Shown piece after piece: positions 36,534-46,379 of a stretch of DNA of 64,000 nt (position 1 is its first letter; each line of letters begins with the position of its first letter). The translations under genes and the position numbers were made by a program. The notes below the pieces were generated by a model. That model did no database searches. It was not told the DNA's origin and worked only from the letters and a program-made list of their open reading frames with translations. The DNA is from Aromatoleum buckelii (GTDB lineage: Bacteria > Pseudomonadota > Gammaproteobacteria > Burkholderiales > Rhodocyclaceae): assembly GCF_012910785.2 (NCBI RefSeq), contig NZ_WTVH02000009.1:186001-250000 (forward strand), given 5' to 3'.

Positions 36534-36601
36534 GTCTGTCGCCGGCCTGCGGTTGGGTCTGCGCAAGGTTCATCACACAAACCTTTCAGGGAGAACGGCC
36601 T

Positions 36602-37726
36602 ATGGCTCTGTTGATCGGAGTGCCTGCGGAGACCGTGCCGGGCGAGCGACGTTTGTCAGCCGTCCCGGACGTGGTCAAGAAATACCTGGATCTCGGGGCG
36701 CAAGTCATGGTGCAGTCTGGCGCCGGCCAGCCGGCCCACTATCGCGACGAGACTTTTATCGACGTGAGGTTCGCCGCTTCGGCGGAAGAAGTGTGCGCTG
36801 CCGCCGACGTGGTGTTCTGCGTCCAGCCGCCGTCGCCCGAACGGATCGCCGCGCTGCGTGAAGGAGCGGTGCTGATCGGCCTGCTGCAGCCGTGGTCGGA
36901 TGCCGAACGCGTGAAGCAGCTCATGGAAAAGCGCATCACCGCGTTCGCGATGGAGCTCTTGCCGCGCATCTCGCGGGCGCAGAGCATGGACGTGCTGTCC
37001 TCCCAGGCCGCGGTCGCCGGCTACGAATGCGCGCTGATCGCGGCCGACCACAGCCCGAAGTTCTTCCCGATGCTGACCTACGCGGCCGGCACGATCCGTC
37101 CCGCCAAGGTCCTCGTCATCGGGGCCGGGGTCGCAGGCCTGCAGGCGATCGCGACCGCGCGGCGCATCGGCGCGATGGTCGAGGCGTACGACGTGCGTCC
37201 CGAGACGCGCGAGCAGATCGAGTCGCTCGGCGCGAAGTTCGTCGACACCGGGGTTGCTGCCGCCGGCGCGGGTGGTTACGCGCGCGAACTCACCGACGAG
37301 GAGAAGGCGAAACAGGCCGAGCGTCTCGCGAAAGCGGTCGCGCAGTGCGACGCGCTGATCACGACCGCGGCGATCCCCGGCAAGCGCGCGCCGCGCATCA
37401 TCACTGCCGACATGGTGCGGCGCATGAAGCCGGGCGCAGTGGTCGTCGACATGGCGGCCGAATCGGGCGGCAACGTCGACGGCACGGTCGCCGGCGAGAA
37501 GACCTGGATCAACGACGTGCTCGTCATCGGGCCGGCCAACATCGCCAGCCGCATGCCGGTCCATGCCTCCGAAATGTACGCCAAGAACCTGTTCAACTTC
37601 ATCTCCCCGTTCATCAAGGAGGGCGCGCTCGCGCTCGACTGGGAAGACGAAGTGTTGGCCGGCACCTGCCTCACCCACGCGGGCGAGATCAGGCACGCGG
37701 GCGTCAAACAGGTACTCGGGCTCTAA
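36602..37726 (+). CDS. pntAA: NAD(P) transhydrogenase alpha subunit, NAD-binding part
   Basis: 374-residue soluble domain I of proton-translocating transhydrogenase. It starts MALLIGVPAETVPGERR; the alanine-dehydrogenase/PNT fold shows VIGAGVAGLQAIATARRIGA near residue 180, YDVRPETREQ and GAVVVDMAAESGG. The enzyme couples hydride transfer from NADH to NADP+ with proton entry. This is the three-gene form, with the alpha subunit split into pntAA and pntAB. Confidence 0.96.
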   Translation: MALLIGVPAETVPGERRLSAVPDVVKKYLDLGAQVMVQSGAGQPAHYRDETFIDVRFAASAEEVCAAADVVFCVQPPSPERIAALREGAVLIGLLQPWSDAERVKQLMEKRITAFAMELLPRISRAQSMDVLSSQAAVAGYECALIAADHSPKFFPMLTYAAGTIRPAKVLVIGAGVAGLQAIATARRIGAMVEAYDVRPETREQIESLGAKFVDTGVAAAGAGGYARELTDEEKAKQAERLAKAVAQCDALITTAAIPGKRAPRIITADMVRRMKPGAVVVDMAAESGGNVDGTVAGEKTWINDVLVIGPANIASRMPVHASEMYAKNLFNFISPFIKEGALALDWEDEVLAGTCLTHAGEIRHAGVKQVLGL

Positions 37727-37741
37727 TCGGAGGACGCAATC

Positions 37742-38044
37742 ATGGATGGCATAACTGCTCTGTACGTTTTCATGCTGGCCGCGTTCACCGGTTACGAGGT
37801 GATCTCGCGCGTGCCGGTGATCCTGCACACGCCGCTGATGAGCGGCTCGAACTTCATCCACGGCGTCGTGCTCGTGGGCGCGATGGTGGTGCTCGGCCAC
37901 GCCGATCCGGAAGACCCGGTGCAGCTGGCGATCGGCTTCGTCGCGGTGTTCCTCGGCGCGGCGAACGCCGCAGGCGGCTACGTCGTCACCGAACGGATGC
38001 TCGCGATGTTCAAGTCCGACCGCAAGCCGGGAGGTGCGAAATGA
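37742..38044 (+). CDS. pntAB: NAD(P) transhydrogenase alpha subunit, membrane part
   Basis: 100 residues with three hydrophobic helices (about 7-27, 39-58 and 63-82). VPVILHTPLMSGSNFIHGVV is the conserved membrane segment. It lies 15 bp after pntAA and overlaps pntB by 4 bp (ATGA). Confidence 0.95.
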   Translation: MDGITALYVFMLAAFTGYEVISRVPVILHTPLMSGSNFIHGVVLVGAMVVLGHADPEDPVQLAIGFVAVFLGAANAAGGYVVTERMLAMFKSDRKPGGAK

Positions 38045-39414
38045 ACACGCTGATCCAGTTGGCGTATTTCGGCGTGGCGGTCGTCTTCATCCTCGGCCTC
38101 AAGGCGATGAGCTCGCCGGTGACCGCCCGCAAGGGCATCGTCTGGGCCGGCTACGCGATGATCGCGGCGACCCTCGTCACCTTCTACACGCCGGGCATGC
38201 AGAACTATGGCCTGATGATCACCGCGATCGTGCTCGGCGGCGGTGTCGCGTGGTGGAGCGGCCGGGTCGTCAAAATGACCGACATGCCGCAGATGGTCGC
38301 GATCTACAACGGCATGGGCGGCGGCGCGGCGGCGGCGATCGCGGCGCTCGAGTTCGCCCGCGGCGGCGTCCATAGTCCCGGCGTCGCGACGCTCGCGGTC
38401 CTGGGCGCGTTGATCGGCTCCGTCGCGTTCTCGGGCTCGTGCATCGCGTTCGCGAAGCTGCAGGGCATCATGACGAAGACCTGGCGCCTGCCGCAGCAGA
38501 ACCTCGTGAACATCGGGCTCGCGGCGCTCACCGTGCTGCTCGGACTCGCGATTGTCGTTAGCGGCACGCCGGTGCCGGCGCTCATCATCGCGTTCTTCAT
38601 CGTCGCGCTCGCGCTTGGCGTGATCCTCACCAGCCCGATCGGCGGCGCCGACATGCCGGTGGTGATCTCGCTGCTGAACGCCTTCACCGGTCTTGCGGTC
38701 GGCTTCGAAGGCTTTGTCCTCGGCAATCCGGCGCTGATCGTCGCGGGCATTGTCGTCGGTGCGTCCGGCACGCTGCTGACACAGCTGATGGCCAAAGCGA
38801 TGAACCGTCCGATCCGGAACGTCATCTTCACGCCGATCACCGGCGAGGCGGCTGGCGGCGGCGAGGCGATCGAGGGTTCGATGAAGGAGTTCTCGGCGCT
38901 CGACGCGGCGTCCGTCATGCGTTACGCCTCCAAGGTCATCATCGTGCCGGGCTATGGCATGGCGGTCGCCGGGGCGCAGCACAAGGTGTGGGAGATGGCG
39001 CAGCTGCTGGAAGAAGGCGGCGTCGAGGTGGTGTTCGCGATCCATCCGGTCGCGGGCCGCATGCCCGGCCACATGAACGTGCTGCTTGCCGAAGCGGGCG
39101 TGCCGTACGACAAGATCTTCGACCTCGAGGAGATCAACGCCGACTTCCCGCAGGCGGACGTGGCGCTGGTGATCGGCGCCAACGACGTGGTGAACCCGGT
39201 CGCGCGCACCGACAAGTCGAGCCCGATCTACGGCATGCCGATCCTCAACGTCGACATGGCGCAGAACGTCATCGTCGTCAAGCGCGGCAAGGGCGCGGGC
39301 TACTCCGGTATCGAGAACGCACTGTTCTACAGGGACAACTGCCGGATGTTGTACGGCAGCGCGCAAGCCGCGATCGGCGAGGTGATCACGCACGTCAAGG
39401 CGCTCGAAGCCTGA
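38041..39414 (+). CDS. pntB: NAD(P) transhydrogenase beta subunit
   Basis: 457 residues: eight or nine membrane helices up to about residue 260, then the NADP-binding domain III with VIIVPGYGMAVAGAQHKVWEM, HPVAGRMPGHMNVLL, GANDVVNPVAR and the terminal KRGKGAGYSGIENALFY. It is the last gene of the pnt operon and is followed by a hairpin. Confidence 0.97.
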   Translation: MNTLIQLAYFGVAVVFILGLKAMSSPVTARKGIVWAGYAMIAATLVTFYTPGMQNYGLMITAIVLGGGVAWWSGRVVKMTDMPQMVAIYNGMGGGAAAAIAALEFARGGVHSPGVATLAVLGALIGSVAFSGSCIAFAKLQGIMTKTWRLPQQNLVNIGLAALTVLLGLAIVVSGTPVPALIIAFFIVALALGVILTSPIGGADMPVVISLLNAFTGLAVGFEGFVLGNPALIVAGIVVGASGTLLTQLMAKAMNRPIRNVIFTPITGEAAGGGEAIEGSMKEFSALDAASVMRYASKVIIVPGYGMAVAGAQHKVWEMAQLLEEGGVEVVFAIHPVAGRMPGHMNVLLAEAGVPYDKIFDLEEINADFPQADVALVIGANDVVNPVARTDKSSPIYGMPILNVDMAQNVIVVKRGKGAGYSGIENALFYRDNCRMLYGSAQAAIGEVITHVKALEA

Positions 39415-39427
39415 GCATGTCGTGAGA

Positions 39428-39467
39428 GCCGCCGGCCGGCCCTTCCTCGGGAGAGCCGGCCGGTGGC
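39428..39467 (+). terminator. Hairpin after pntB
   Basis: A 13-bp stem, GCCGCCGGCCGGC with GCCGGCCGGTGGC (one G-T position), and a 14-base loop. It is followed by GTTTA only, so as an intrinsic terminator it is imperfect, but it lies 14 bp past pntB. Confidence 0.6.
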
Positions 39468-39519
39468 GTTTACGCCATTGGTTCTCGCACCCGGAACGGC
39501 TGCCGCGGCGCCGCGATGT

Positions 39520-40635
39520 TCACGGCGGCGATGCGGGATGGCCATGCATCACGACCATCGCGTCCGGGTGGCCTGCGGCGTCGATCCGGTAGGCGACGAT
39601 GACGGCGTCGAAAGTCGTGCCATTCGCGCGGCGGTGCCGCCAGCTGCCGGACTCGGCGAGGCTGCGGCCGTTTTCCGGCCCGCTGCGCAGATCGGCAAGG
39701 TGCATCCGGCACAGGCGCTCGTAGGGATAGCCATACGCTTTCACCGCACTGGCGCTGGCGGCAAAGATTCGCAGTTCGGGGCCTTCGCACAGCAGCGTCG
39801 GCAGGGGGCAGTCCGCGAACAGCCGCTCGACCGACACATCGTCGTTCAATGCGGCGCGCTGCGGCGGCGCGTCGAGATGGCGCGCCGTCGCAAGCGCACG
39901 TGTCGCCTTCGCGCTGTTTGCCGGGAGTATCAACAGTTGCCAGCCGGGTTTCGGCCCGGGCAGGATGCGCCCGGACAGTGGTTCGCCATGGCCCGGCGCG
40001 TCGATGCGGGCGAACTGCGGCTCGCCGCGTCCGGGCCAGGTTACCCGAAGTCGCGAGTCGAGGGCGTGTCCGACGAGATCTGCGCGAGCGAATCCGAGCG
40101 TGCCCAGTGCCGCCGCATTGGCGGCAGCGATGCGGCCCTGATCGTCGAGGACGATGACCGGCTGTTCGAGCGCCGCAGCAAGGCGCGGCCACACGGTGTC
40201 GACCGGAGCGGAAGGGGTGTTGGCTTCCTGTGCGGGGCTCAGGATCAGCGCGTGAATCCCGGGGCGCAGGCGCGCGGCCGCGACGAAGCGCAGTTCCCGG
40301 TCGCGCTTTTGCGGCAGCGAGACAAGCAGGCTGCCGCGCGTTTCCCCTCGGATGAAAAGCCGGGCGCGCGCGTCGAGGAATTCCCGTTCCGATGGAAACA
40401 GGTCGGCGAGCGGGCGACCGGCGACCTGCCGATAATCGCGTTCGAGCAGCCGGCACGCCGCGCTGTTGGCTTCGAGCACGACTTCGTCCCCGGTGATGAC
40501 GAGCCCTTCGTCGAAGAGCTCGAACAGGGCCAGATACAGGCCCGCCTCCATGCCCTCGGAAAAATCCGGGATGAAGGGCTGTGCGGGATCATCGTTGCCC
40601 TTGGGGGGGCGGAAGGCATTCATCTGGGCGGGCAT
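39520..40635 (-). CDS. PAS-domain protein without recognisable output domain
   Basis: 371 residues with at least two and probably three PAS repeats: ELFDEGLVITGDEVVLEANSAA (about 38-60) then RLLERDYRQVAGRPLADLF; PVIVLDDQGRIAAANAAALGTLGFARADLVG (about 158-190); and FADCPLPTLLCEGPELRIFAASASAVKAYGY (about 268-300). No kinase, GGDEF, EAL, HTH or methyl-accepting segment is visible, and the end is short after the last PAS. It could be a ligand- or redox-sensing adaptor, or what is left of a larger signalling protein. The start is uncertain between 40635 and 40623. Confidence 0.75.
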   Translation of the reverse strand: MPAQMNAFRPPKGNDDPAQPFIPDFSEGMEAGLYLALFELFDEGLVITGDEVVLEANSAACRLLERDYRQVAGRPLADLFPSEREFLDARARLFIRGETRGSLLVSLPQKRDRELRFVAAARLRPGIHALILSPAQEANTPSAPVDTVWPRLAAALEQPVIVLDDQGRIAAANAAALGTLGFARADLVGHALDSRLRVTWPGRGEPQFARIDAPGHGEPLSGRILPGPKPGWQLLILPANSAKATRALATARHLDAPPQRAALNDDVSVERLFADCPLPTLLCEGPELRIFAASASAVKAYGYPYERLCRMHLADLRSGPENGRSLAESGSWRHRRANGTTFDAVIVAYRIDAAGHPDAMVVMHGHPASPP

Positions 40636-40694
40636 CCAAGGATTCCGAAAGCTTATCGTTGTAAGCCCAGATTAATTGAAGCCCGCCGCAGGAA

Positions 40695-40722
40695 AGGCCC
40701 GGAATAGGCGGGTTTGCCGGGC

Positions 40723-40724
<2 letters not shown>
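40695..40724 (-). terminator. Probable terminator of rhlE
   Basis: On the minus strand AGGCCCGG and CCGGGCCT form an 8-bp stem overlapping the rhlE stop, followed by TTCC. The weak T-run lowers confidence. Confidence 0.5.
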
Positions 40725-42201
<1,477 letters not shown>

Positions 42202-42335
42202 AGGCGCCTTTCTTCGATATGGGCCTGCCGCGCGAGATGCGATGCCAGGAGAGGCGATTGCATGAACGGTATCCGGAACGGAACGGTTCCGGGAGGGCTC
42301 GTGCCATCCGGCAGGCCGGGTGCTTTAAACCGGCC

Positions 42336-42341
42336 ATTATA
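42336..42341 (-). promoter_or_regulatory. Possible -10 element of rhlE
   Basis: A perfect TATAAT read on the minus strand, without a convincing -35 at 17 bp. It would give a leader of about 128 bases before the rhlE ATG. A hairpin CCGGAAC/GTTCCGG (42273-42292) lies inside that leader. Confidence 0.35.
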
Positions 42342-42422
42342 CATACCCGTACAACTCGACGGCTTCCGACGGGGCATGTGATTTCCCGACGGGGCAGACC
42401 GGGCCGGAGAAAGGCAGGCGGA

Positions 42423-43529
42423 TCAGACTGCCGCAGTGCGCAACGCGAGGTAGCCGGTGATCTCTTCGCGATCGTGATACAGGTGCTTGAAGCGCAGCTC
42501 GAACGGACCTGCCTGGGCGAGGCGCTTGGTGATCAGCGCGCGGCACTGTTCGACGGCCTCGAGGCGTTTTTTCATCGGCAGCTTGAGGTTGAAGATCGTC
42601 CTGCGGCAGCGGCCGGTCGCAATCCAGTCGGCGACCAGAGCTGCGATCCGTGTCGGCTGTTCGACCATGTCGCAGACCATCCACTCGACCGGTCGCTGCG
42701 GGCGCCATGTGAAGCCGTCGGCGCGTACGTGCTCGACCATCTCGGTCGCCATCACTGAAGGCGCCATCGGGCCGTTATCGACTGCCGTCACTCGCAGACC
42801 GCGATGCGCGAGCTGCCACGTCCAGCCGCCGGGCGCAGCGCCGAGGTCGACGGCGCGCAGCCCTGCCCGCAGGCTCGCGTTGCGCTCGGTTTCGGTCAGC
42901 AGCGTGAAGATCGCTTCGGCGAGCTTGAGCGTCGAACGGCTGGCGGCCTCACGCAGCATGCGCAGACGCGGAATCCCCATCGGCCACAGCGCGGCCTGAC
43001 CGGGGAGTGCGGCGCACAGCCACGCGGTGGAGGGGTCGGGGAAGAGGATGTGCAGTTCGGGAAGGCCTTTCGCGCCTTCGCGAAACGCGCCGATCCTTTC
43101 GAGTTCATGCTGCAGCGGCACGGTGAAGCGGCGGCAGAAGCCGGATTGTTGCTTGGCCTCGTCGGTGTCGGGAGTTTCCAGCATCAGCTGGGCGAAGCGC
43201 TGGCCGGCATTGCGCGTCGCCGTGGCGATCGGAGTCGCCCGGTCGCGTTCGGGCAGGTCGGCGACCCGGGCAAACCACGGCAGCAGCTGGCGCGCGAAAA
43301 TCAGCGTGCGCCAGTCGCAGCGTTCGGCGAGGTCCGCAAATGCGACCGGCTCGTGGGATTCGAACGTTGCGAACGCGCTGCCGGGGCGGGCGCGGACGAA
43401 GCCCATCAGCCCGATGCCGGCAGCGAAGTCGTCCAGTTCGGCGGCGACTTCCTTTTCAAACCCGGCGCGGCACAGCGCGAGCAGGCCGGAGGCGGTCAGG
43501 CCGAGACGATTCGGTGAAGTGGCGGGCAT
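42423..43529 (-). CDS. rlmM: 23S rRNA 2'-O-ribose methyltransferase RlmM
   Basis: 368-residue SAM-dependent enzyme that methylates C2498 of 23S rRNA (E. coli numbering, family knowledge). The N-terminal THUMP-like part begins ASGLLALCRAGFEKEVAAEL. The Rossmann domain shows VDLGAAPGGWTWQLAHRGLRV near residue 225, and the K-D-K-E-type catalytic residues are expected in the segments around MVCDMVE and FNLKLPMKKR. ATG 43529 gives family length. Confidence 0.93.
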   Translation of the reverse strand: MPATSPNRLGLTASGLLALCRAGFEKEVAAELDDFAAGIGLMGFVRARPGSAFATFESHEPVAFADLAERCDWRTLIFARQLLPWFARVADLPERDRATPIATATRNAGQRFAQLMLETPDTDEAKQQSGFCRRFTVPLQHELERIGAFREGAKGLPELHILFPDPSTAWLCAALPGQAALWPMGIPRLRMLREAASRSTLKLAEAIFTLLTETERNASLRAGLRAVDLGAAPGGWTWQLAHRGLRVTAVDNGPMAPSVMATEMVEHVRADGFTWRPQRPVEWMVCDMVEQPTRIAALVADWIATGRCRRTIFNLKLPMKKRLEAVEQCRALITKRLAQAGPFELRFKHLYHDREEITGYLALRTAAV

Positions 43530-43630
43530 CGGGTCCGTTTTGCGGCAAGCGTGTTGTTTCGGGTCGCCGCGGATGATAAGGCAAGTCGGCGCCCGGGCGA
43601 CGGCAAGTTTTCTTTTCGCCCAAGGCAGTT

Positions 43631-44035
43631 TCAGGACGTCGTGGGTGCGCGGCGCGGGCGACGCTCCCCGTCCGCCGCAGCCGGCGTAGCGGTCTCGTCG
43701 ATTTCCTTCGCGCCGGCCGCGCCCGACGAAAGCGCCGACGGGGCGTTGGGCTGCGAAAGCTGCGAGGGTATCGACTGCATGTTGTTCTGCATCATGTAGT
43801 CGTTCATTTCCCGCCAGCCCGCGAACACCGCTGCCTTCTGCGCTTTGGCATTGAGCAGGTAGCAATCCTCGAGCGAGCGGCCGGAATGGCGGCATGCTCC
43901 GCCGATGGCTTTGCCTTCCGCTTCCGCAACGGCCGCCTCCTTTTTCGGATCGGGCAGTTCCAGCAGGATGCCGATCTGCTCGCAGCCGCCGAGTGCGACG
44001 AGCAGCAGCAGGGGAGTCAGGCGTTGCGCGAGCAT
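43631..44035 (-). CDS. Small predicted lipoprotein
   Basis: 134 residues when started at 44035. The signal peptide LTPLLLLVALGGC has a good lipobox (L-G-G-C), so the mature protein is probably lipid-anchored. The rest is polar with GGACRHSGRSLEDCYLLNAKAQKAAVFAGWREMNDYMMQNNMQS, including two Cys that may pair, and a Ser/Ala/Arg-rich tail. The C-R-x-SGRSLEDCY pattern recalls small conserved betaproteobacterial proteins, but I assign no function. Confidence 0.7.
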   Translation of the reverse strand: MLAQRLTPLLLLVALGGCEQIGILLELPDPKKEAAVAEAEGKAIGGACRHSGRSLEDCYLLNAKAQKAAVFAGWREMNDYMMQNNMQSIPSQLSQPNAPSALSSGAAGAKEIDETATPAAADGERRPRRAPTTS

Positions 44036-44186
44036 GGGCAGGAGGACACCGGGGTGGGAAGCTGAAGCGGTTAACGTCATCGCCACCGAAATCTTGATGG
44101 TCCGCCGCCTGCAGCGGACTCGGCGACATCAGGGAACTCTATACTGTGAAGGTTCGAAGTGCAGGTGTCACGTGAAGGATTGGAGA

Positions 44187-45509
44187 ATGAGAGTGCTGAC
44201 CGGAATCGCAAGGAAATGGGCCGCGCTGCTGCTGTGCGGAGGAGGTTTGCTGGGGATGGGGGTGGGTGTCGCCCATGCGGCCAAAGCGGTTGTGCGTCCG
44301 CCTGCCGCAGTAGCGAGCGAGCCGAAGGAGATCCACCTCGTCCACCAGCTCGGCCCGAAGCGGGAAGAGGCGCTGAAGCAGCTCGTCGAGCGCTTCAACG
44401 AGCGCAGCAAGGATTATCGACTCAGTGTCAGGACAGGTACCTGGAGCGATGACGGCTCCCCTCACCTGATGATCCTGCCGGGCGAGGACATGGAACGCTT
44501 TCTCGCCGGAAAGCCGCGCTACAAGGCGCTGTCGGCCGTCATGCGCGAAGGCGGCGTGCCGCTGCCGGCACTCAAGCCGCCGGCGATCATGACGCGCGCA
44601 CTGGTCGATGCGAAGGGCCAGTTGCTCGCACTGCCGGTCGGCTTGTCGACGCCCGTGCTGTACATCAATCGCGGCGAATTCCGCCGCGTCGGCCTGGATC
44701 CCGACGCGCCGCTGAAAACCTGGTTCGAACTGCAACAGGCGCTCGGGCAGCTGTTCGATTCGGGTTCGACGTGCCCCTACACAGTGTCGCAGCCCGGTCG
44801 GGTGATGATCGAGAACACCAGCGCCTGGCACAACGAGCCGGTGTCGGCGCGCCAGGGCAAGAGCGAGCGCCCGTCGTTCAACGGCATGCTCCAGGTCAAG
44901 CACGTGGCAATGATGGCGAGCTGGCACCGCGCCCGCTATCTGCGCATCTTCGGCGCCGAGAGCGAGGCCGAGCAACGGTTCGCGAGCGGGGAATGCGCGG
45001 TGATCGCCGCGCCGTCGGCGAGCTGGACCGATTTTCGGCGGACGGCGGAGTTCGAAGTCGGCATTGCGCCTTTGCCGTACCACGAGGACTTCCCCGGTGC
45101 TCCGCAGAACACTCTCGCCGACGGCGCCGCGATGTGGGTCGCCGCCGGCAAGCGGCCCGCCGAGTACAAGGCGATCGCGCGCTTCGTCGGCTTCTGGCTG
45201 CAGCCCGAGAACCAGGTCGCGTGGCAGCGTGAATCGGGCTATCTGCCGCTGAACCGCGCCGGCGTGTTCGCAACCCAGAGCGAGGTGCTCGGGCCGGACC
45301 TGGAGAACATCAAGGTCGCCGTATCGCAGCTGAACAACAAGCCGGCCACGGTCGAGTCCAGTGCGTCGCCGATCGCCGGTCGTGCACGCATGCTCGACAT
45401 CCTCGACCAAGAACTCAGCGCGGTGTGGGCGGATCGCAAACCGGCGAAGGAAGCGCTCGACAATGCGGTGGCGCGGGTTCAGGCGACAGGGGCGCCGGTT
45501 CTGCGGTGA
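44187..45509 (+). CDS. ugpB: UgpB-like extracellular solute-binding protein
   Basis: 440 residues with an N-terminal signal sequence (WAALLLCGGGLLGMGVGVAHA). It has the ABC solute-binding protein type 1 form: HQLGPKREEALKQLVERFNE near the start, LPVGLSTPVLYINRGEFRRVGLDP in the hinge region and GAAMWVAAGKRPAEYKAIARFVGFWLQPENQ near the end, like glycerol-3-phosphate binding protein UgpB. The following gene encodes a glycerophosphodiesterase, which supports the reading. No permease (ugpA, ugpE) or ATPase (ugpC) gene is present. ATG 44187 has a GGAGA site. Confidence 0.82.
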   Translation: MRVLTGIARKWAALLLCGGGLLGMGVGVAHAAKAVVRPPAAVASEPKEIHLVHQLGPKREEALKQLVERFNERSKDYRLSVRTGTWSDDGSPHLMILPGEDMERFLAGKPRYKALSAVMREGGVPLPALKPPAIMTRALVDAKGQLLALPVGLSTPVLYINRGEFRRVGLDPDAPLKTWFELQQALGQLFDSGSTCPYTVSQPGRVMIENTSAWHNEPVSARQGKSERPSFNGMLQVKHVAMMASWHRARYLRIFGAESEAEQRFASGECAVIAAPSASWTDFRRTAEFEVGIAPLPYHEDFPGAPQNTLADGAAMWVAAGKRPAEYKAIARFVGFWLQPENQVAWQRESGYLPLNRAGVFATQSEVLGPDLENIKVAVSQLNNKPATVESSASPIAGRARMLDILDQELSAVWADRKPAKEALDNAVARVQATGAPVLR

Positions 45510-45525
45510 TCCGTTTGGCACTACG

Positions 45526-46326
45526 ATGACGCCGCCTCGTTCCTGGCCGCTCGCCCCGGTGCTGGCACATCGCTGCGGCGGTCTGCTCGCGCCCGAAAAT
45601 ACGCTGGCAGGCCTCGCCGCGGCGGCCGAGGCCGGATGTGGGGGCGTCGAGTTCGACGTGATGCTCAGCGGCAGCGGATCGCCGGTGCTGATCCACGACG
45701 AAACCCTCGGGCGCACGACTGACGGCCACGGGCGCGTCGCCCTGACGCGGGACGAAAACCTCCGCGCGCTCGACGCGGGACGGTGGTTCGATGCGCGTTT
45801 CGCCGGCGAAAGGGTGCCGACGCTAGACGAGGCGGCTGCACGATGCATTTCGCTCGGACTGTCCGTGAACCTCGAGATCAAGCCGGCGACGGGGCAGGAC
45901 GACGAGACCGCCCGCGTCGTCGCGCGCCGTGCCGGCGAACTTTGGGCCGGGGTTGCGCTTCCGCCGCTGCTGTCATCGTTTTCCGAGCTCGCGCTGGAAG
46001 TTGCCGCGCAGCTTGCCGCGCATCTTCCTCGCGGGCTGCTCGTCGAGCGGGCGCCGCCGGACTGGCTGCAGCGCTGTCGCCGCGTCGGTGCGGCGGCCTT
46101 GCATGCGGACGCCCGATATCTGGATCGTTCCACCATCATCGAGGCCCGTAAGGCGGGCCTGTGGGTCGCGACCTACACCGTGAACGACCCGGGCCGTGCG
46201 CAAACCTTGTTCGACTGGGGCGTCGATTGCATCATCACCGATCGGCCCGATGTGGTACGCGCATCGGTGACGCGACACAGGAGCAGCACGGGATATCCTG
46301 CCGGCTTCGGCGTGCAGTCGTGTTGA
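45526..46326 (+). CDS. ugpQ: Glycerophosphodiester phosphodiesterase
   Basis: 266-residue TIM-barrel hydrolase that splits glycerophosphodiesters to glycerol-3-phosphate and an alcohol. Active-site motifs: LAHRCGGLLAPENTLAGL (normally HRG; here HRC-GG), GVEFDVMLSGSGSPVLIHDETLGRTTDG with catalytic acid and His, and VNLEIKPATG. The HRC variation next to the catalytic His is worth noting. It lies 16 bp after ugpB. The product feeds GlpD, which is encoded at 15.5 kb. Confidence 0.9.
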   Translation: MTPPRSWPLAPVLAHRCGGLLAPENTLAGLAAAAEAGCGGVEFDVMLSGSGSPVLIHDETLGRTTDGHGRVALTRDENLRALDAGRWFDARFAGERVPTLDEAAARCISLGLSVNLEIKPATGQDDETARVVARRAGELWAGVALPPLLSSFSELALEVAAQLAAHLPRGLLVERAPPDWLQRCRRVGAAALHADARYLDRSTIIEARKAGLWVATYTVNDPGRAQTLFDWGVDCIITDRPDVVRASVTRHRSSTGYPAGFGVQSC

Positions 46327-46379
46327 CGCCACGCCGGCCACCCCCATAACATCCGCCTTTTTTCCGCGAGTGCCCCGCC

